From Geomonas oryzisoli (GTDB lineage: Bacteria > Desulfobacterota > Desulfuromonadia > Geobacterales > Geobacteraceae), in contig NZ_CP076723.1 in NCBI RefSeq assembly GCF_018986915.1, forward strand, positions 186,001 to 250,000: DNA of 64,000 nt, written 5' to 3'. Shown one piece after another: positions 13,832-22,968 of this stretch. Every line of letters starts with the position of its first letter. The stretch's first letter is position 1. Made by a program: the position numbers and the translations under genes. The notes beneath the pieces are model-generated. The model saw nothing but the letters and a program-made list of their open reading frames with translations. It searched no databases and was not told the origin of the DNA.

Positions 13832-16510
13832 GTGACGGCCGAGAGAGAAACACTGTACCTGCTGGACGGCTCTTCCTACATCTACCGGGCCTATTTCGCC
13901 ATCCGCCACCTGAGCTCCCCCAACGGCTTCCCCACCAACGCGCTCTACGGTTTCACCCAGATGCTCTTGAAGGTCATGAAGGACCGGGCACCGGCCCACG
14001 TGGCCGTGGTGTTCGACGCCGGCAAGATCACCTTCCGAAACGAGCTCTTCCCCGCCTACAAGGCGACCAGGAGCGCCATGCCCGAGGATCTTGCCCAGCA
14101 GATCGAGCCGATCAAGCAGATGGTGCGGGCCTTCAACATCCCCGCGCTGGAGCTTCCGGGGTGGGAGGCGGACGACATCATCGGGACCATCGCCAAGAAG
14201 GCGCAAGCCGCGGGGCTCGACTGCGTGGTGGTCACCGGCGACAAGGACCTGATGCAGATCGTCACCGAGCACGTGACCCTTCTGGACACGATGAAGGAGA
14301 AGAGCTTCGGCATCCCCGACGTCATCGAGAAGTTCGGCGTGGAGCCCGCGCGGGTGGTCGACGTGCTGGCACTTTGGGGGGATACCTCCGACAACATCCC
14401 CGGCGTCCCCGGGGTCGGCGAGGTGACCGCCAAGAAGCTCCTGCAGGAGTTCGGCACGCTGGACGAGCTGCTGGCGCGGGCGTCCGAGGTGAAGGGGAAG
14501 ACCGGCGAGCGGCTGGTCGAGTTCGCCGACCAGGCCCGCCTGTGCCGCACCCTGGCCACCATCGACTGCAACGTTCCCATCGAGTACGACATCGACGACT
14601 TCGCGGTGACCCCTCCGGACAACCGCCGCTTGGCCGCGCTGTTTCGCGAGTACGGGTTCGCCACCTTGTTGAAGGACCTCACCAGTTCGCCCACCCTTTC
14701 CTGCGACCGCTATTCCCTGGTGCTGACCGAGGCCGAGCTGCGCGAACTGGTGGCGAAGCTGGCAAAGGCGCCCGCCTTCGCCATCGACCTGGAGACCACG
14801 AGCCTCAACCCCTTCGAGGCGGCCGTGGTCGGCTACGCGGTGAGCTGCCACTCCCATGAGGCCTACTACATCCCGGTCGGGCACCGCTACCTGGGCGCCC
14901 CGGAACAGCTCCCGGAACAGCTGGTACTGGAGCTTTTGGGACCGCTCCTCGCCGACCCGTCCCGCAAGAAGATCGGCCAGAACCTGAAGTACGACTACCA
15001 GGTGCTGCAGCTGGCCGGGGTGAAATTCGCCGGCATCTGGTGCGACACCATGCTGGCCGCCTACCTGGTCAACCCGTCGCGCAACAGCCAGGGGCTGGAC
15101 GCCCTGGCGCTGGAGTACCTGGACCACCGCATGATCTCCTACGCGGAGGTGGCCGGCACCGGCAAGTGCGAGCTGAACTTCTCCGAGGTGGACCTGGACC
15201 GCGCCGGCCCCTACTCCTGCGAGGACGCCGACGCCACCTTCCTGTTGCACGAGATCCTGCTCCCCAAGGTGCGCGAGCAGGGTATGGAGGAGCTTCTCTT
15301 CGACGTCGAGATGCCGCTCATGGAGATCCTGGCGGACATGGAGCTGTGCGGCGTGAAGCTCGACCTTGAGCTCATGAAGGAGCTCTCCGCCGGGTTCGGC
15401 AAACAGCTCATCGAGCTGGAGGCGAAGATCCACGACCACTGCGGCGGCCCGTTCAACATCAACTCGCCCAAGCAGCTGGGGGAGATGCTCTTCGAGCGGA
15501 TGGGGCTCGCCGTCGGCAAGAAGACCAAGGGGAAGACCGGCTGGTCCACCAACGTCGAGGAGCTGGAACGGCTGGCCGAGCAGCACGAGGTGGCGAGGCT
15601 GCTGCTGCAGTACCGCAGCATCTCCAAGCTCAAGTCGACCTACACCGACGCGCTCCCGAAGCTCGTCGACCCGAGGACCGGCCGCGTGCACACCTCCTAC
15701 AACCAGGCGGTCACCAACACCGGCCGGCTCTCCTCGTCCGACCCGAACCTGCAGAACATCCCGGTGCGCGGGGCGGAGGGGCGTGACATCAGGCGCGCTT
15801 TCGTGGCCGAGCCGGGAAGCCTGATCCTTTCCGCGGACTACTCGCAGATCGAGCTGCGTGTGCTGGCCCACCTCTCCGGGGACCGGGTGCTCAGTGAGGC
15901 ATTTGCCTCCGGTGAGGACGTGCACCGCCGCACCGCCTCCGAGGTGTTCGGCATGTTCCCGGAACTGGTGACTCCCGAGATGAGGCGCCAGGCCAAGGTG
16001 ATCAACTTCGGCGTCATCTACGGGCAGGGAGCCTTCTCCCTCGCCAAGGAGCTGGGTGTTCCCGCGAAGCAGGCCAAGGCGTTCATCGACAGCTACTTCG
16101 AGCGCCACGCCGGGGCCAGGAGCTTCCTGGACAGCTGCATCTCCGAGGCCGAGACCTGCGGCTTCGTCACCACCATCCTGGGGAGAAGGCTGCAGATCCC
16201 GGAGATCGCCAGCAAAAACGGCAACATCCGCGCCTTCGCCCAGAGAAACGCCACCAACTACCCGATCCAGGGCTCGGCGGCCGACATCATCAAGGCGGCC
16301 ATGATCAAGGTCTCCCGCCGCATGCGTGAGGAACAGGTGGCCAGCCGCCTGATCATGCAGGTGCACGACGAACTGGTGTTCGAGGTGCCGGAAAACGAGC
16401 GGGAGCTGATGGAGGAGCTGGTGCGCAGCGAGATGGAGGGCGCGCTTTCCCTGTCGGTGCCGCTCAAGGTGGATCTCAACTTCGGTCTGAACTGGGCCGA
16501 GGCGCACTAA
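13832..16510 (+). CDS. polA: DNA polymerase I
   Basis: An 892-residue three-domain polymerase. Residues 1-290 are the 5'-3' exonuclease (VVTGDKDLMQ; helix-hairpin-helix GVPGVGEVTAKKLL). Residues about 300-490 are the 3'-5' proofreading domain with an intact IDLETTSL (metal-binding Asp and Glu) and GQNLKYDYQ. The polymerase domain follows with motif A SADYSQIELR, motif B RRQAKVINFGVIYGQG and motif C MQVHDELVFEV. The length is normal. It starts with GTG directly after the DUF4177 stop, with that gene's GAGGAGGAG tail serving as the ribosome site. It functions in Okazaki-fragment maturation and repair. Confidence 0.98.
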   Translation: MTAERETLYLLDGSSYIYRAYFAIRHLSSPNGFPTNALYGFTQMLLKVMKDRAPAHVAVVFDAGKITFRNELFPAYKATRSAMPEDLAQQIEPIKQMVRAFNIPALELPGWEADDIIGTIAKKAQAAGLDCVVVTGDKDLMQIVTEHVTLLDTMKEKSFGIPDVIEKFGVEPARVVDVLALWGDTSDNIPGVPGVGEVTAKKLLQEFGTLDELLARASEVKGKTGERLVEFADQARLCRTLATIDCNVPIEYDIDDFAVTPPDNRRLAALFREYGFATLLKDLTSSPTLSCDRYSLVLTEAELRELVAKLAKAPAFAIDLETTSLNPFEAAVVGYAVSCHSHEAYYIPVGHRYLGAPEQLPEQLVLELLGPLLADPSRKKIGQNLKYDYQVLQLAGVKFAGIWCDTMLAAYLVNPSRNSQGLDALALEYLDHRMISYAEVAGTGKCELNFSEVDLDRAGPYSCEDADATFLLHEILLPKVREQGMEELLFDVEMPLMEILADMELCGVKLDLELMKELSAGFGKQLIELEAKIHDHCGGPFNINSPKQLGEMLFERMGLAVGKKTKGKTGWSTNVEELERLAEQHEVARLLLQYRSISKLKSTYTDALPKLVDPRTGRVHTSYNQAVTNTGRLSSSDPNLQNIPVRGAEGRDIRRAFVAEPGSLILSADYSQIELRVLAHLSGDRVLSEAFASGEDVHRRTASEVFGMFPELVTPEMRRQAKVINFGVIYGQGAFSLAKELGVPAKQAKAFIDSYFERHAGARSFLDSCISEAETCGFVTTILGRRLQIPEIASKNGNIRAFAQRNATNYPIQGSAADIIKAAMIKVSRRMREEQVASRLIMQVHDELVFEVPENERELMEELVRSEMEGALSLSVPLKVDLNFGLNWAEAH

Positions 16511-16552
16511 CGTTTTCGCGGCAGCTGCCGAAGAGGAGTAGACGGAGGCGTT

Positions 16553-17542
16553 ATGGCTGAGGAGCTGGAACAGTACGCGAGATACTTCCATGAAGGGCAC
16601 CGTGTCCGCGTGGGCATACCGCTGGAAGGGGGCGGCTGGTTTCCGGAGTGGGGATTGGTGGCCACGCTGGAGGACGACCTGCTGCTGGTCGATCTTTCGC
16701 GGGACCAGCTCCCCGAGGAATCGAGACTCGAGACCGGCCAGACCCTGAACGTGGGGCTGCCCGACCAGGAACAGGCGCTGACCTGTCGTGCCGTCCTGGT
16801 CCGCGTCGATGCGGCGGAGCACCGCCTGGCGCTGCGGCTGATCGAGGAAGTCTACCCGTTCGAGCCCCGGGAGTACTATCGCCAGGACGTCTACCTCCCA
16901 CTGGATTACCGGCTTCCCCTGTCCCAGATCGAGGCGGACGTCAGGCTGCGCTGGCTGGAGCGGCGCAGGGAGATGGAATTCGCCGCTCAGATTCCGGAGC
17001 CGGGTGAACCGGAGGAACTCGAGGACAGCAGGGAGGAGATCAGGGCGAGGCTGGCAAAGCGCAAGGATACCCCGCCGGTAGCGGCCAACATCTCGGGCGG
17101 GGGGCTGCGCATCAACATCAACGAGAAGCTGATTGTGGGACAGCTGATCGAGCTGAGCATCTACGTTCCCAACTCGCAGCACCTGATCGAAATCGTGGGA
17201 GAGGTGGTAGAGGTGCGGGATCTGCCCGACCAGGTGCGCTTCAGCACCGCGGTGAGGTACCGTATGATCGATGAGGCCGACCGCGACCGGCTGATCGGCT
17301 ACATCTCGGCGCAGCAACTGCTGCAGCTTTCCCAGCAGACTCCGAGGGTGCTGCCCTCGCCGGAGCCGGGACTGTCGGCGTTCGCCTGGCGCCTGCAGAT
17401 CGCCCTGGCCTTCATCCTACTGGTAGCTTTCGTCGGCTGCCAGGTGCGGGCGATCCGCATGGCCAAGGAACGCGGGGAAAAGTGGGAGGTACAGCGGATC
17501 TTCGACGAAGGGTTCGTGGAATTCCTCAAGCGGCAGCGGTAA
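16553..17542 (+). CDS. PilZ domain protein with C-terminal membrane helix
   Basis: A 329-residue protein. Residues 1-110 resemble the YcgR-type N-terminal barrel. PREYYRQDVYLPLDY near residue 105 carries RxxxR, and ANISGGGLRI near residue 182 carries the (D/N)xSxxG motif that together bind cyclic di-GMP in PilZ domains. A single hydrophobic helix (LQIALAFILLVAFVGCQV) lies near residue 285-303, followed by a short basic tail, so it is probably anchored in the inner membrane. It is 42 bases behind polA. Its 3' end overlaps the convergent HDOD gene by 17 bases. Confidence 0.82.
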   Translation: MAEELEQYARYFHEGHRVRVGIPLEGGGWFPEWGLVATLEDDLLLVDLSRDQLPEESRLETGQTLNVGLPDQEQALTCRAVLVRVDAAEHRLALRLIEEVYPFEPREYYRQDVYLPLDYRLPLSQIEADVRLRWLERRREMEFAAQIPEPGEPEELEDSREEIRARLAKRKDTPPVAANISGGGLRININEKLIVGQLIELSIYVPNSQHLIEIVGEVVEVRDLPDQVRFSTAVRYRMIDEADRDRLIGYISAQQLLQLSQQTPRVLPSPEPGLSAFAWRLQIALAFILLVAFVGCQVRAIRMAKERGEKWEVQRIFDEGFVEFLKRQR

Positions 17543-18377
17543 CCATCTCCATGGCGTCCTCGATCATGATCTCCAGTTCGGCGAGCATGATCTCCTTGAT
17601 CCCCATGCTTTGCGCCTCGAAGGTCGCCGCCAGCATCAGGTTCGGCTCCGGCGCCCCCCCAAGCCCCAGTTTCCGGCAGGCGTGATCCACCAGTCGCACC
17701 AGGCAAAGCAGCACGTTGCCGCTGTCGGTGAGCTCGCTGTGGTGGTCGCGCACGATGGTGCAGTAGATCTCCGGCAGGTTCCATTTCTGCATCAGCTGGT
17801 ATCCCGATTCGGTGTGCATCGCCGCGATGATTTCCGCGGTGAGCTCGCGCGACACCCCCTTCCGCTCCCCGTCCGTGTTGACGATCCCCTCCAGGACCTT
17901 CAGTATCAAAAGGCTTCCGATGTCGTGCAGCAGCCCGGCGATGAACCCTTCCTGCGCGAGCTGCCTGTAACCGTTTTTCTCGCAGAGCCAGCGGGTGCCG
18001 ATGGCGCAGCCGATGGCGTGCTTCCAAAGGACCTGGGAGTGGCTCTTCAGCTCCGGGTGGGTGAAGCTGTTGTAGCTGTTTTGCTGCGAGGCGAGCATGG
18101 CCACGCTCGCGATCTCGCGTGCCCCCAGCCGTACCACGGCGTCGGTGATGGTGGTGACCTTGGCGAGCCCGCTGAAAAAGGCGGAGTTGGCGAGCCTGAG
18201 GATCTGGCTGGTCAGCGCCTGGTCCTTGATGATCAGCGCCACCACCTGGTCGATGGTGAAATCCTTGCCGGACAGGATCCCCTGCAGCTTGACCGCGACC
18301 GGGTGGAACACGGGGAGGTTCAGGGTTTCCGAATCCAGCTGCTCCTTGACGACCTCGACGAAGGGTTTGCTCGTCAT
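17526..18377 (-). CDS. HDOD domain signalling protein
   Basis: A 283-residue HDOD protein (HD-related output domain). The segment LPVFHPVAVKLQGILSGKDF begins the domain, and LANSAFFSG, AVVRLGAREI and FIAGLLHDIG follow in the family order. HDOD domains usually lack full HD-phosphohydrolase ligands and act as regulatory modules, often with c-di-GMP or chemosensory pathways. It starts one base after the stop of the GspE/PilB-like ATPase gene (TAACATG), so the two form an operon. Confidence 0.92.
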   Translation of the reverse strand: MTSKPFVEVVKEQLDSETLNLPVFHPVAVKLQGILSGKDFTIDQVVALIIKDQALTSQILRLANSAFFSGLAKVTTITDAVVRLGAREIASVAMLASQQNSYNSFTHPELKSHSQVLWKHAIGCAIGTRWLCEKNGYRQLAQEGFIAGLLHDIGSLLILKVLEGIVNTDGERKGVSRELTAEIIAAMHTESGYQLMQKWNLPEIYCTIVRDHHSELTDSGNVLLCLVRLVDHACRKLGLGGAPEPNLMLAATFEAQSMGIKEIMLAELEIMIEDAMEMVTAAA

Positions 18378-18378
18378 G

Positions 18379-20295
18379 TTATTCCCCCAGAAGACGCCTG
18401 ATCTCGGCGATCGGGCGCGGCTTGCCGATCCTGGGCAGCAGCCGCACCGTATCGTGCAGCGATACCTCGCCCCGTGCCGCCTTGCACAGCCCCGATTCCA
18501 GAAGGGTCACCATGCCGGTGGTCTCGGTGGAGATCTTCCTGATCTCGTAGGAAGTCTTCTTGCTCAGGATGGCGTCTTTCACCAGTTCGTTCAGGATCAG
18601 CATCTCAAAGACTCCGACCCGGCCGCGGTAGCCGCTGTAGCGGCACTTGCTGCACCCCCGCCCGGTCTTGAACTCGGCGCCCCTCAGGTCGACGTTGCTG
18701 TAGCCGATCCTTCTCAGCTCGGTCGGGTTGGGGAGGTAGGGTTCGGCGCATTCCGGGCAGACCATGCGCAGCAGACGCTGGGCCAGCACGCAGACCACGG
18801 TGGAGGCGATCAGGAACGCCTCGATGTCCATGTTCATGAGACGCAGCAGACCGCCGACGCTGTCCTCGGTGTGGAAGGTGGTGAGCACCTTGTGCCCGGT
18901 AAGCGCGGCCTGGATGGCCGTCTCGGCGGAGAAGCTGTCCCTCATCTCGCCGAGGACGATGATGTCGGGATCCTGGCGCACGATGTGGCGCAGGGTTTCG
19001 TCGAAGGTGACCCCGATCTTCTGGTTGATGGAACACTGGGCGATCCCCTCGATGACGTACTCGACCGGTTCCTCGGCGGTGACGATGCTGGTCGAGAGTT
19101 CGTTGAGATGTTGCACGCAGCTGTACAGGGTCGAGGTCTTGCCGCTGCCGGTGGGGCCGGTGACGATGAGCACCCCGCTGGGCGTATCGAGGGCGTCGTC
19201 GATGAAGCGCTCCAGCATGCGCCCGGGCATGCCGATCTCCTTGAGGTCCAGCAGCTCCCCCTTCATGCTCAACAGGCGCAGCACGATCTTTTCGCCGTGG
19301 ATGGTGATGTAGAAGGACACCCTCATGTCGAGGGTCGCGCCGGTCTTGGGGCTCTCGTAGCAGATCCTGCCGTCCTGGTGCCTCCTGCGCTCGGCGATGT
19401 CGGCCTCGGCCATGACCTTGATCCTGCTGCTCACCGGCAGCGCCAGCTCCTTGGCGAGGTCCTTGTAGAGCACCAGCATCCCGTCCCGGCGGAACCGGAC
19501 CCGGAGCACGCCGCGCATCGGCTCGATGTGGATGTCGCTGGCACCGTCCTTGAGAGCCTCCTCGAAGATGGAATTGACGATGCCGGTGACGGTGTGCTCG
19601 TCGGTCGCGGTGCCGTCACCCTGGATCATCCCCCTTTTCAGGAGGAGGAAGGCTTCACGGATCGCCTTCATGGTGCAGATGGTGAAGACGGTGCTCCCCT
19701 GCCCGAAGAGTTTCTCGGCGGTCCTTCTCCCCTCCTGGTTCAAGGGGTCTGCTATGGCGACCACTATCTGGCCGTTCTCTTCCCGGACCGGGACGAAGTT
19801 GTGCTGCGCGAGCCAGTGCTGTGGGACCTTGGCCAGAAGCGACCGGTCGATGTCGGATGCCTGCAGATCGATGAACGGGTAGCCCAGCTGGAAGGCAAGC
19901 ACCTCGGCCAGCGTGTACTCCTCGATGAAACGCTGCTCCACGAGGATCTCGCCGAGCATCTTGCAGTTCCCCCCGTCACGCTGGATGCCCAGGGCTGCTT
20001 GCAGCTCGGCGGGCTTCAGGTAACCGAGTTCGACCAGCAGTGCGCCCAGCTTCACCGACACGATGTTGCTGCGCAGGGTCTCGCGCAACTGCTCCCGGCT
20101 GAAGAACCCCAGCTCGAGCAGCACCGCGATCAGCGTCCTCGGCGTCACCAGCTTGGTTTTCACCCGTTGGGCGTAGGCCAGCTGGGTCTCCGCCAGGTAG
20201 CCGGATTTCACCAGGAGGGAGGCTATTTCCAGGCCGGAGTCGTCCATCCCTTCTTTGCGTACCGCTTGATTCGGGTAGTTGCCGTAGCTTTCCAT
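18379..20295 (-). CDS. GspE/PilB-type secretion or pilus assembly ATPase
   Basis: A 638-residue ATPase. The N-terminal 200 residues hold MshEN-type repeats (LGALLVELGYLKPAELQAAL; LGEILVEQRFIEEYTLAEVL), known to bind c-di-GMP in related proteins. The motor domain has Walker A GPTGSGKTS near residue 375, the Asp box, Walker B DPDIIVLGEMRD and a tetra-Cys zinc site (CPEC ... CSKC). There are no gsp or pil partner genes here, so it is an orphan motor co-transcribed with an HDOD protein. The start at 20293-20295 follows GGGGAAGG; longer frames lie over the promoter region. Confidence 0.9.
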   Translation of the reverse strand: MESYGNYPNQAVRKEGMDDSGLEIASLLVKSGYLAETQLAYAQRVKTKLVTPRTLIAVLLELGFFSREQLRETLRSNIVSVKLGALLVELGYLKPAELQAALGIQRDGGNCKMLGEILVEQRFIEEYTLAEVLAFQLGYPFIDLQASDIDRSLLAKVPQHWLAQHNFVPVREENGQIVVAIADPLNQEGRRTAEKLFGQGSTVFTICTMKAIREAFLLLKRGMIQGDGTATDEHTVTGIVNSIFEEALKDGASDIHIEPMRGVLRVRFRRDGMLVLYKDLAKELALPVSSRIKVMAEADIAERRRHQDGRICYESPKTGATLDMRVSFYITIHGEKIVLRLLSMKGELLDLKEIGMPGRMLERFIDDALDTPSGVLIVTGPTGSGKTSTLYSCVQHLNELSTSIVTAEEPVEYVIEGIAQCSINQKIGVTFDETLRHIVRQDPDIIVLGEMRDSFSAETAIQAALTGHKVLTTFHTEDSVGGLLRLMNMDIEAFLIASTVVCVLAQRLLRMVCPECAEPYLPNPTELRRIGYSNVDLRGAEFKTGRGCSKCRYSGYRGRVGVFEMLILNELVKDAILSKKTSYEIRKISTETTGMVTLLESGLCKAARGEVSLHDTVRLLPRIGKPRPIAEIRRLLGE

Positions 20296-20339
20296 GCACC
20301 TTCCCCCGCGTGAGCGCAGGCTGTAAGCCACACTCATCG

Positions 20340-20371
20340 TTGACATACGCCCCAAAACCTTGGTAGTATAC
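20340..20371. promoter_or_regulatory. Face-to-face overlapping promoters (Smr gene and ATPase gene)
   Basis: On the plus strand TTGACA, an 18-base spacer and TAGTAT (20364-20369) point to the Smr gene. On the minus strand the almost coincident TATACT (20365-20370), with TTAGCC 17 bases upstream of it, points to the ATPase gene. The core GGTAGTATACC is itself near-palindromic, so the two polymerases should exclude each other. Confidence 0.5.
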
Positions 20372-20527
20372 CATGCCGATTGGAGCAGGCTAATTTATCT
20401 CCTCTCTCGAAATCGCACGTCTTCCCCCTTCAATACACGCAAAAACAGCAGCTTGTGCTGGCGCGCATCAGTCACTCCGCAGTAATGGGCCGCAGGCAGA
20501 GCAGAAGCAAAGGAAAGAGCCCGCCGC

Positions 20528-21256
20528 ATGAAAAAGAAGGACAAAGAGAAACAGCAGCCCAAACAGAAAGAGTTCAGCGCCTCCCCTTTCAAGGCCCTCA
20601 AGGATGCCTCCCTCAACCTGCAGGGTGCGCCGTCGGCGCCGGCCCCTCCCAAGAAGAAAGAGGAGAAGCCCGCCAAGACGGCACTGGAACTGTCGGACGA
20701 GATGTTGTTTTTCGAGGCCGTCGCCGGAGTGAAGCGCATCTCCGGAACCACGCCGCCTGCGCAGGTGAAGGCGCAGCAGACGGCGAAGGCCCGCCGCGAC
20801 GAGGAGGATCAGGAGGTCTTCCTGAAGGCCCTCGAGGCCCTGCGGCTCGACGTACGTTTTTCCGACCAGGTTCAGGACGAGGAGCCGGCTCCGCGTCCGG
20901 CTGCGGTGAACCGGCTGCGCCAGGTGCGCCGCGGCGGCATCAGGATCGACCTGCAACTCGATCTGCACGGACTGACCCGGGACGAGGCGGTGGAAAACCT
21001 GGAGCGCTTCGTGAAAGCCGCCTACAATCGCGGGCAGAAGGGGGTGCTGGTGATCACCGGCAAGGGGAACAACTCCCCCGGTGAACCGGTGCTGAAGGTC
21101 GCCGTCGCCAACTGGCTCAGGGAGCACGGCAAGGGGATGGTCGCCGAGTTCGTGCAGGCCCCCAGCGACATGGGGGGCAGCGGCGCTTTCGTGATCTTCT
21201 TCAAGGAGAAAAAGGTGGAGCCGGCAGAGGCGGGTGAGGCCGGGGGCAAGGAATAA
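20528..21256 (+). CDS. Smr domain protein
   Basis: A 242-residue protein. The first 140 residues are Lys/Pro/Glu-rich and probably disordered. A C-terminal Smr domain follows with LDLHGLTRDEA near residue 148 and GVLVITGKGNNSPG near residue 175. Smr domains act as DNA or RNA endonucleases (as in MutS2), including at collided ribosomes; this is the stand-alone form. The ribosome site is weak (AGGA about 15 bases upstream), so the exact start is less certain. The leader is about 150 bases. Confidence 0.88.
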   Translation: MKKKDKEKQQPKQKEFSASPFKALKDASLNLQGAPSAPAPPKKKEEKPAKTALELSDEMLFFEAVAGVKRISGTTPPAQVKAQQTAKARRDEEDQEVFLKALEALRLDVRFSDQVQDEEPAPRPAAVNRLRQVRRGGIRIDLQLDLHGLTRDEAVENLERFVKAAYNRGQKGVLVITGKGNNSPGEPVLKVAVANWLREHGKGMVAEFVQAPSDMGGSGAFVIFFKEKKVEPAEAGEAGGKE

Positions 21257-21291
21257 GGGCTAAGGACCTTTCTGGAGAGGGTGCGCGGCAG

Positions 21292-21400
21292 AAGGGACTG
21301 GCTCCGTCAGGTGCCTGTCCCTCTAGCGGAACGCTCCTTTCAGGTCAGCCACCTCCTCCAAGCGCTAAGGGGACAGGCACCTGGCGGAGCCAGTCCCCTT
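21292..21400. repeat. Long inverted repeat of GGGACTGGCTCCG type
   Basis: A 37-base left arm (AAGGGACTGGCTCCGTCAGG and on, 21292-21328) and a 38-base right arm (21363-21400) are near-perfect reverse complements around a 34-base loop. It fills most of the Smr - ROK gap and can form a very stable cruciform or RNA hairpin. There is no U-run, so it is not a plain terminator. No other copy is seen in the window. Confidence 0.85.
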
Positions 21401-21470
21401 CCTTCGGGGTACAGCACTAAGATGGGGAAAAGCCCCCGCTTTCTGGGGCTTGCCTGTTTCAGGAGCTCAA

Positions 21471-22373
21471 ATGGTAGCAGCAGAGAGATATCGCATCGGC
21501 ATCGACCTGGGGGGAACCAAGACGGAAGGGGTGCTGCTAGATTCCGCCGACGCGGTCCTTGCGCGGGAACGCCGGTCCACGCCCCTCTCCGAGGGATATG
21601 CGGCCGTCCTGGAGTCGGTGGCGCAACTGGTGCGCGACCTCGCCGCGCGACTGCCGCAGGGCGCTCCCTATACCGTCGGCGTGGGTATCCCGGGCTCGGT
21701 GGATGCGGTCACGGGGCTGGTGCGTAACGCCAACTCGGTCTGCCTGATCGGGCGACCCTTTAAAGGCGACCTGGAGCGGCTTTTGGAAAGAAGGGTGGGG
21801 GTACGTAACGACGCGGACTGCTTCACCCTGGCGGAGTGCCGCATGGGGGCGGGCGTCGGGCACCAGGTGGTGTTCGGGGTGATCATGGGCACCGGCTGCG
21901 GCGGCGGGATCTGCCTGGACGGGGTGGTGCGCGAGGGGCCGCACCGGATTAGCGGCGAGTGGGGGCATGTCTCCATCGATCCTGCCGGGGCCCCGTGCTA
22001 CTGCGGCAATCGTGGTTGCATCGAGACCAAGATCAGCGGGTCCGGCGTCGAGTCGGCGTATCTCGCGCGCAACGGCGTGAGTCTCACCATGGAGGAGATC
22101 GTGGCCGGGGCCCGTGGCGGCGATGCCCGCGCCCTCGTTGCCTTCAACACCTTTCTCGACGATTTCGGCCGCAGCCTGGGCGGCCTCATCTCCATCCTCG
22201 ACCCCGACGCCGTGGTGCTGGGAGGAGGTCTTTCCAACATCGAGGAGCTTTACCAGGCCGGCGTCGAAAGGGTGCGGCAGTACGCCTTTCATAACGACCT
22301 GCGCACGCCGATCCTGAAGCATAAGCTGGGCGATTCCGCCGGTGTCTTCGGGGCGGCGTGGATAGGAATCTGA
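21471..22373 (+). CDS. ROK family sugar kinase
   Basis: A 300-residue ROK kinase. The phosphate loop GIDLGGTKTEGVL opens the protein, GIPGSVDAVTGLVRNANS and RVGVRNDADCFTLAE carry the catalytic Asp region, and CYCGNRGCIE near residue 180 is the ROK zinc motif. There is no DNA-binding domain, so it is an enzyme: glucokinase, fructokinase or N-acetylhexosamine kinase, not distinguishable here. The ATG at 21471 follows CAGGAG; upstream codons lie in the leader. It is transcribed alone. Confidence 0.9.
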   Translation: MVAAERYRIGIDLGGTKTEGVLLDSADAVLARERRSTPLSEGYAAVLESVAQLVRDLAARLPQGAPYTVGVGIPGSVDAVTGLVRNANSVCLIGRPFKGDLERLLERRVGVRNDADCFTLAECRMGAGVGHQVVFGVIMGTGCGGGICLDGVVREGPHRISGEWGHVSIDPAGAPCYCGNRGCIETKISGSGVESAYLARNGVSLTMEEIVAGARGGDARALVAFNTFLDDFGRSLGGLISILDPDAVVLGGGLSNIEELYQAGVERVRQYAFHNDLRTPILKHKLGDSAGVFGAAWIGI

Positions 22374-22389
22374 TACCGTCCTGATTTAT

Positions 22390-22417
22390 TTGAAATAATT
22401 AATGTCTTTGCTACTAT
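22390..22417 (+). promoter_or_regulatory. Predicted sigma-70 promoter of the FKBP-like gene
   Basis: TTGAAA, a 16-base spacer and TACTAT lie 43 bases upstream of the start codon at 22460. Confidence 0.6.
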
Positions 22418-22459
22418 AGTTTGGTTTCTGGCCCATACCCCACATAAAGGCGGTGCCAC

Positions 22460-22846
22460 ATGGAAACCGAACCCGGCAAGAGGATCAACATCAGGTACAA
22501 GTGCAGGCTCGATGACGGCAGGGTTTACCTGGTCGGCGAGCACAACACCCTCGAATTCGTCGTCGGCTCCGGGCGGGTCCCGTCCGCACTGGAGCAGGGG
22601 CTCATGGGCATGGCCCGGGGCGACCACCGCGTGATACGGGTGCCTGCCGGCGAGGCCAATCTCTTCCCCTTTCCCTTGGGTTCCCACTTCGCCTTCTCGA
22701 CGGACCGCGCCCCGGGCGTCGCTTATGACTTCGGTCCCGGCCTCGGCGGCGACGTCTCCCTGTCCCTGGGCAGGCGCGACTACCGCGAACCGCTCCCCAC
22801 AGATCAGGATGTCTACTTCGAAATCGAAATGCTGTCGGTAGAGTAG
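22460..22846 (+). CDS. FKBP-type peptidyl-prolyl isomerase-like protein (SlyD-type)
   Basis: A 128-residue protein beginning METEPGKRINIRYKCRLDDG, with LEFVVGSGRVPSALEQGLMGMARGDHRVIRVPAGEA in the position of the FKBP core (split here: LEFVVGSGRVPSALEQ then GLMGMARGDHRVIRVP). This matches SlyD/FKBP short-chain isomerases, but the His-rich metal tail of SlyD is absent and a short VYFEIEMLSVE strand closes the fold. It is probably a cytoplasmic folding helper. A promoter lies just upstream. Confidence 0.8.
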   Translation: METEPGKRINIRYKCRLDDGRVYLVGEHNTLEFVVGSGRVPSALEQGLMGMARGDHRVIRVPAGEANLFPFPLGSHFAFSTDRAPGVAYDFGPGLGGDVSLSLGRRDYREPLPTDQDVYFEIEMLSVE

Positions 22847-22968
22847 AATGACCGAGCCTGCAACGGTCACGGCCTCCATCTCTCGAACGCCCCCTGTGTT
22901 GCCGTTGACCCCTGCAGAGTTTTCCCTCCACGACGGCGGGAGGATACCGCCTCCCGCCGACTCTTCAT

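Noticed and set aside
13646-17317. Very long open frame on the minus strand antisense to polA and the PilZ gene
   Set aside because: High GC content keeps the antisense frame open; the translation is low-complexity (His/Leu/Gly/Arg/Val-rich) with no motif, while the plus strand encodes a complete polA.
18097-20313. Long plus-strand frame antisense to the PilB/GspE-like ATPase
   Set aside because: Same GC effect; composition is shadow-like and the minus strand has all ATPase motifs.
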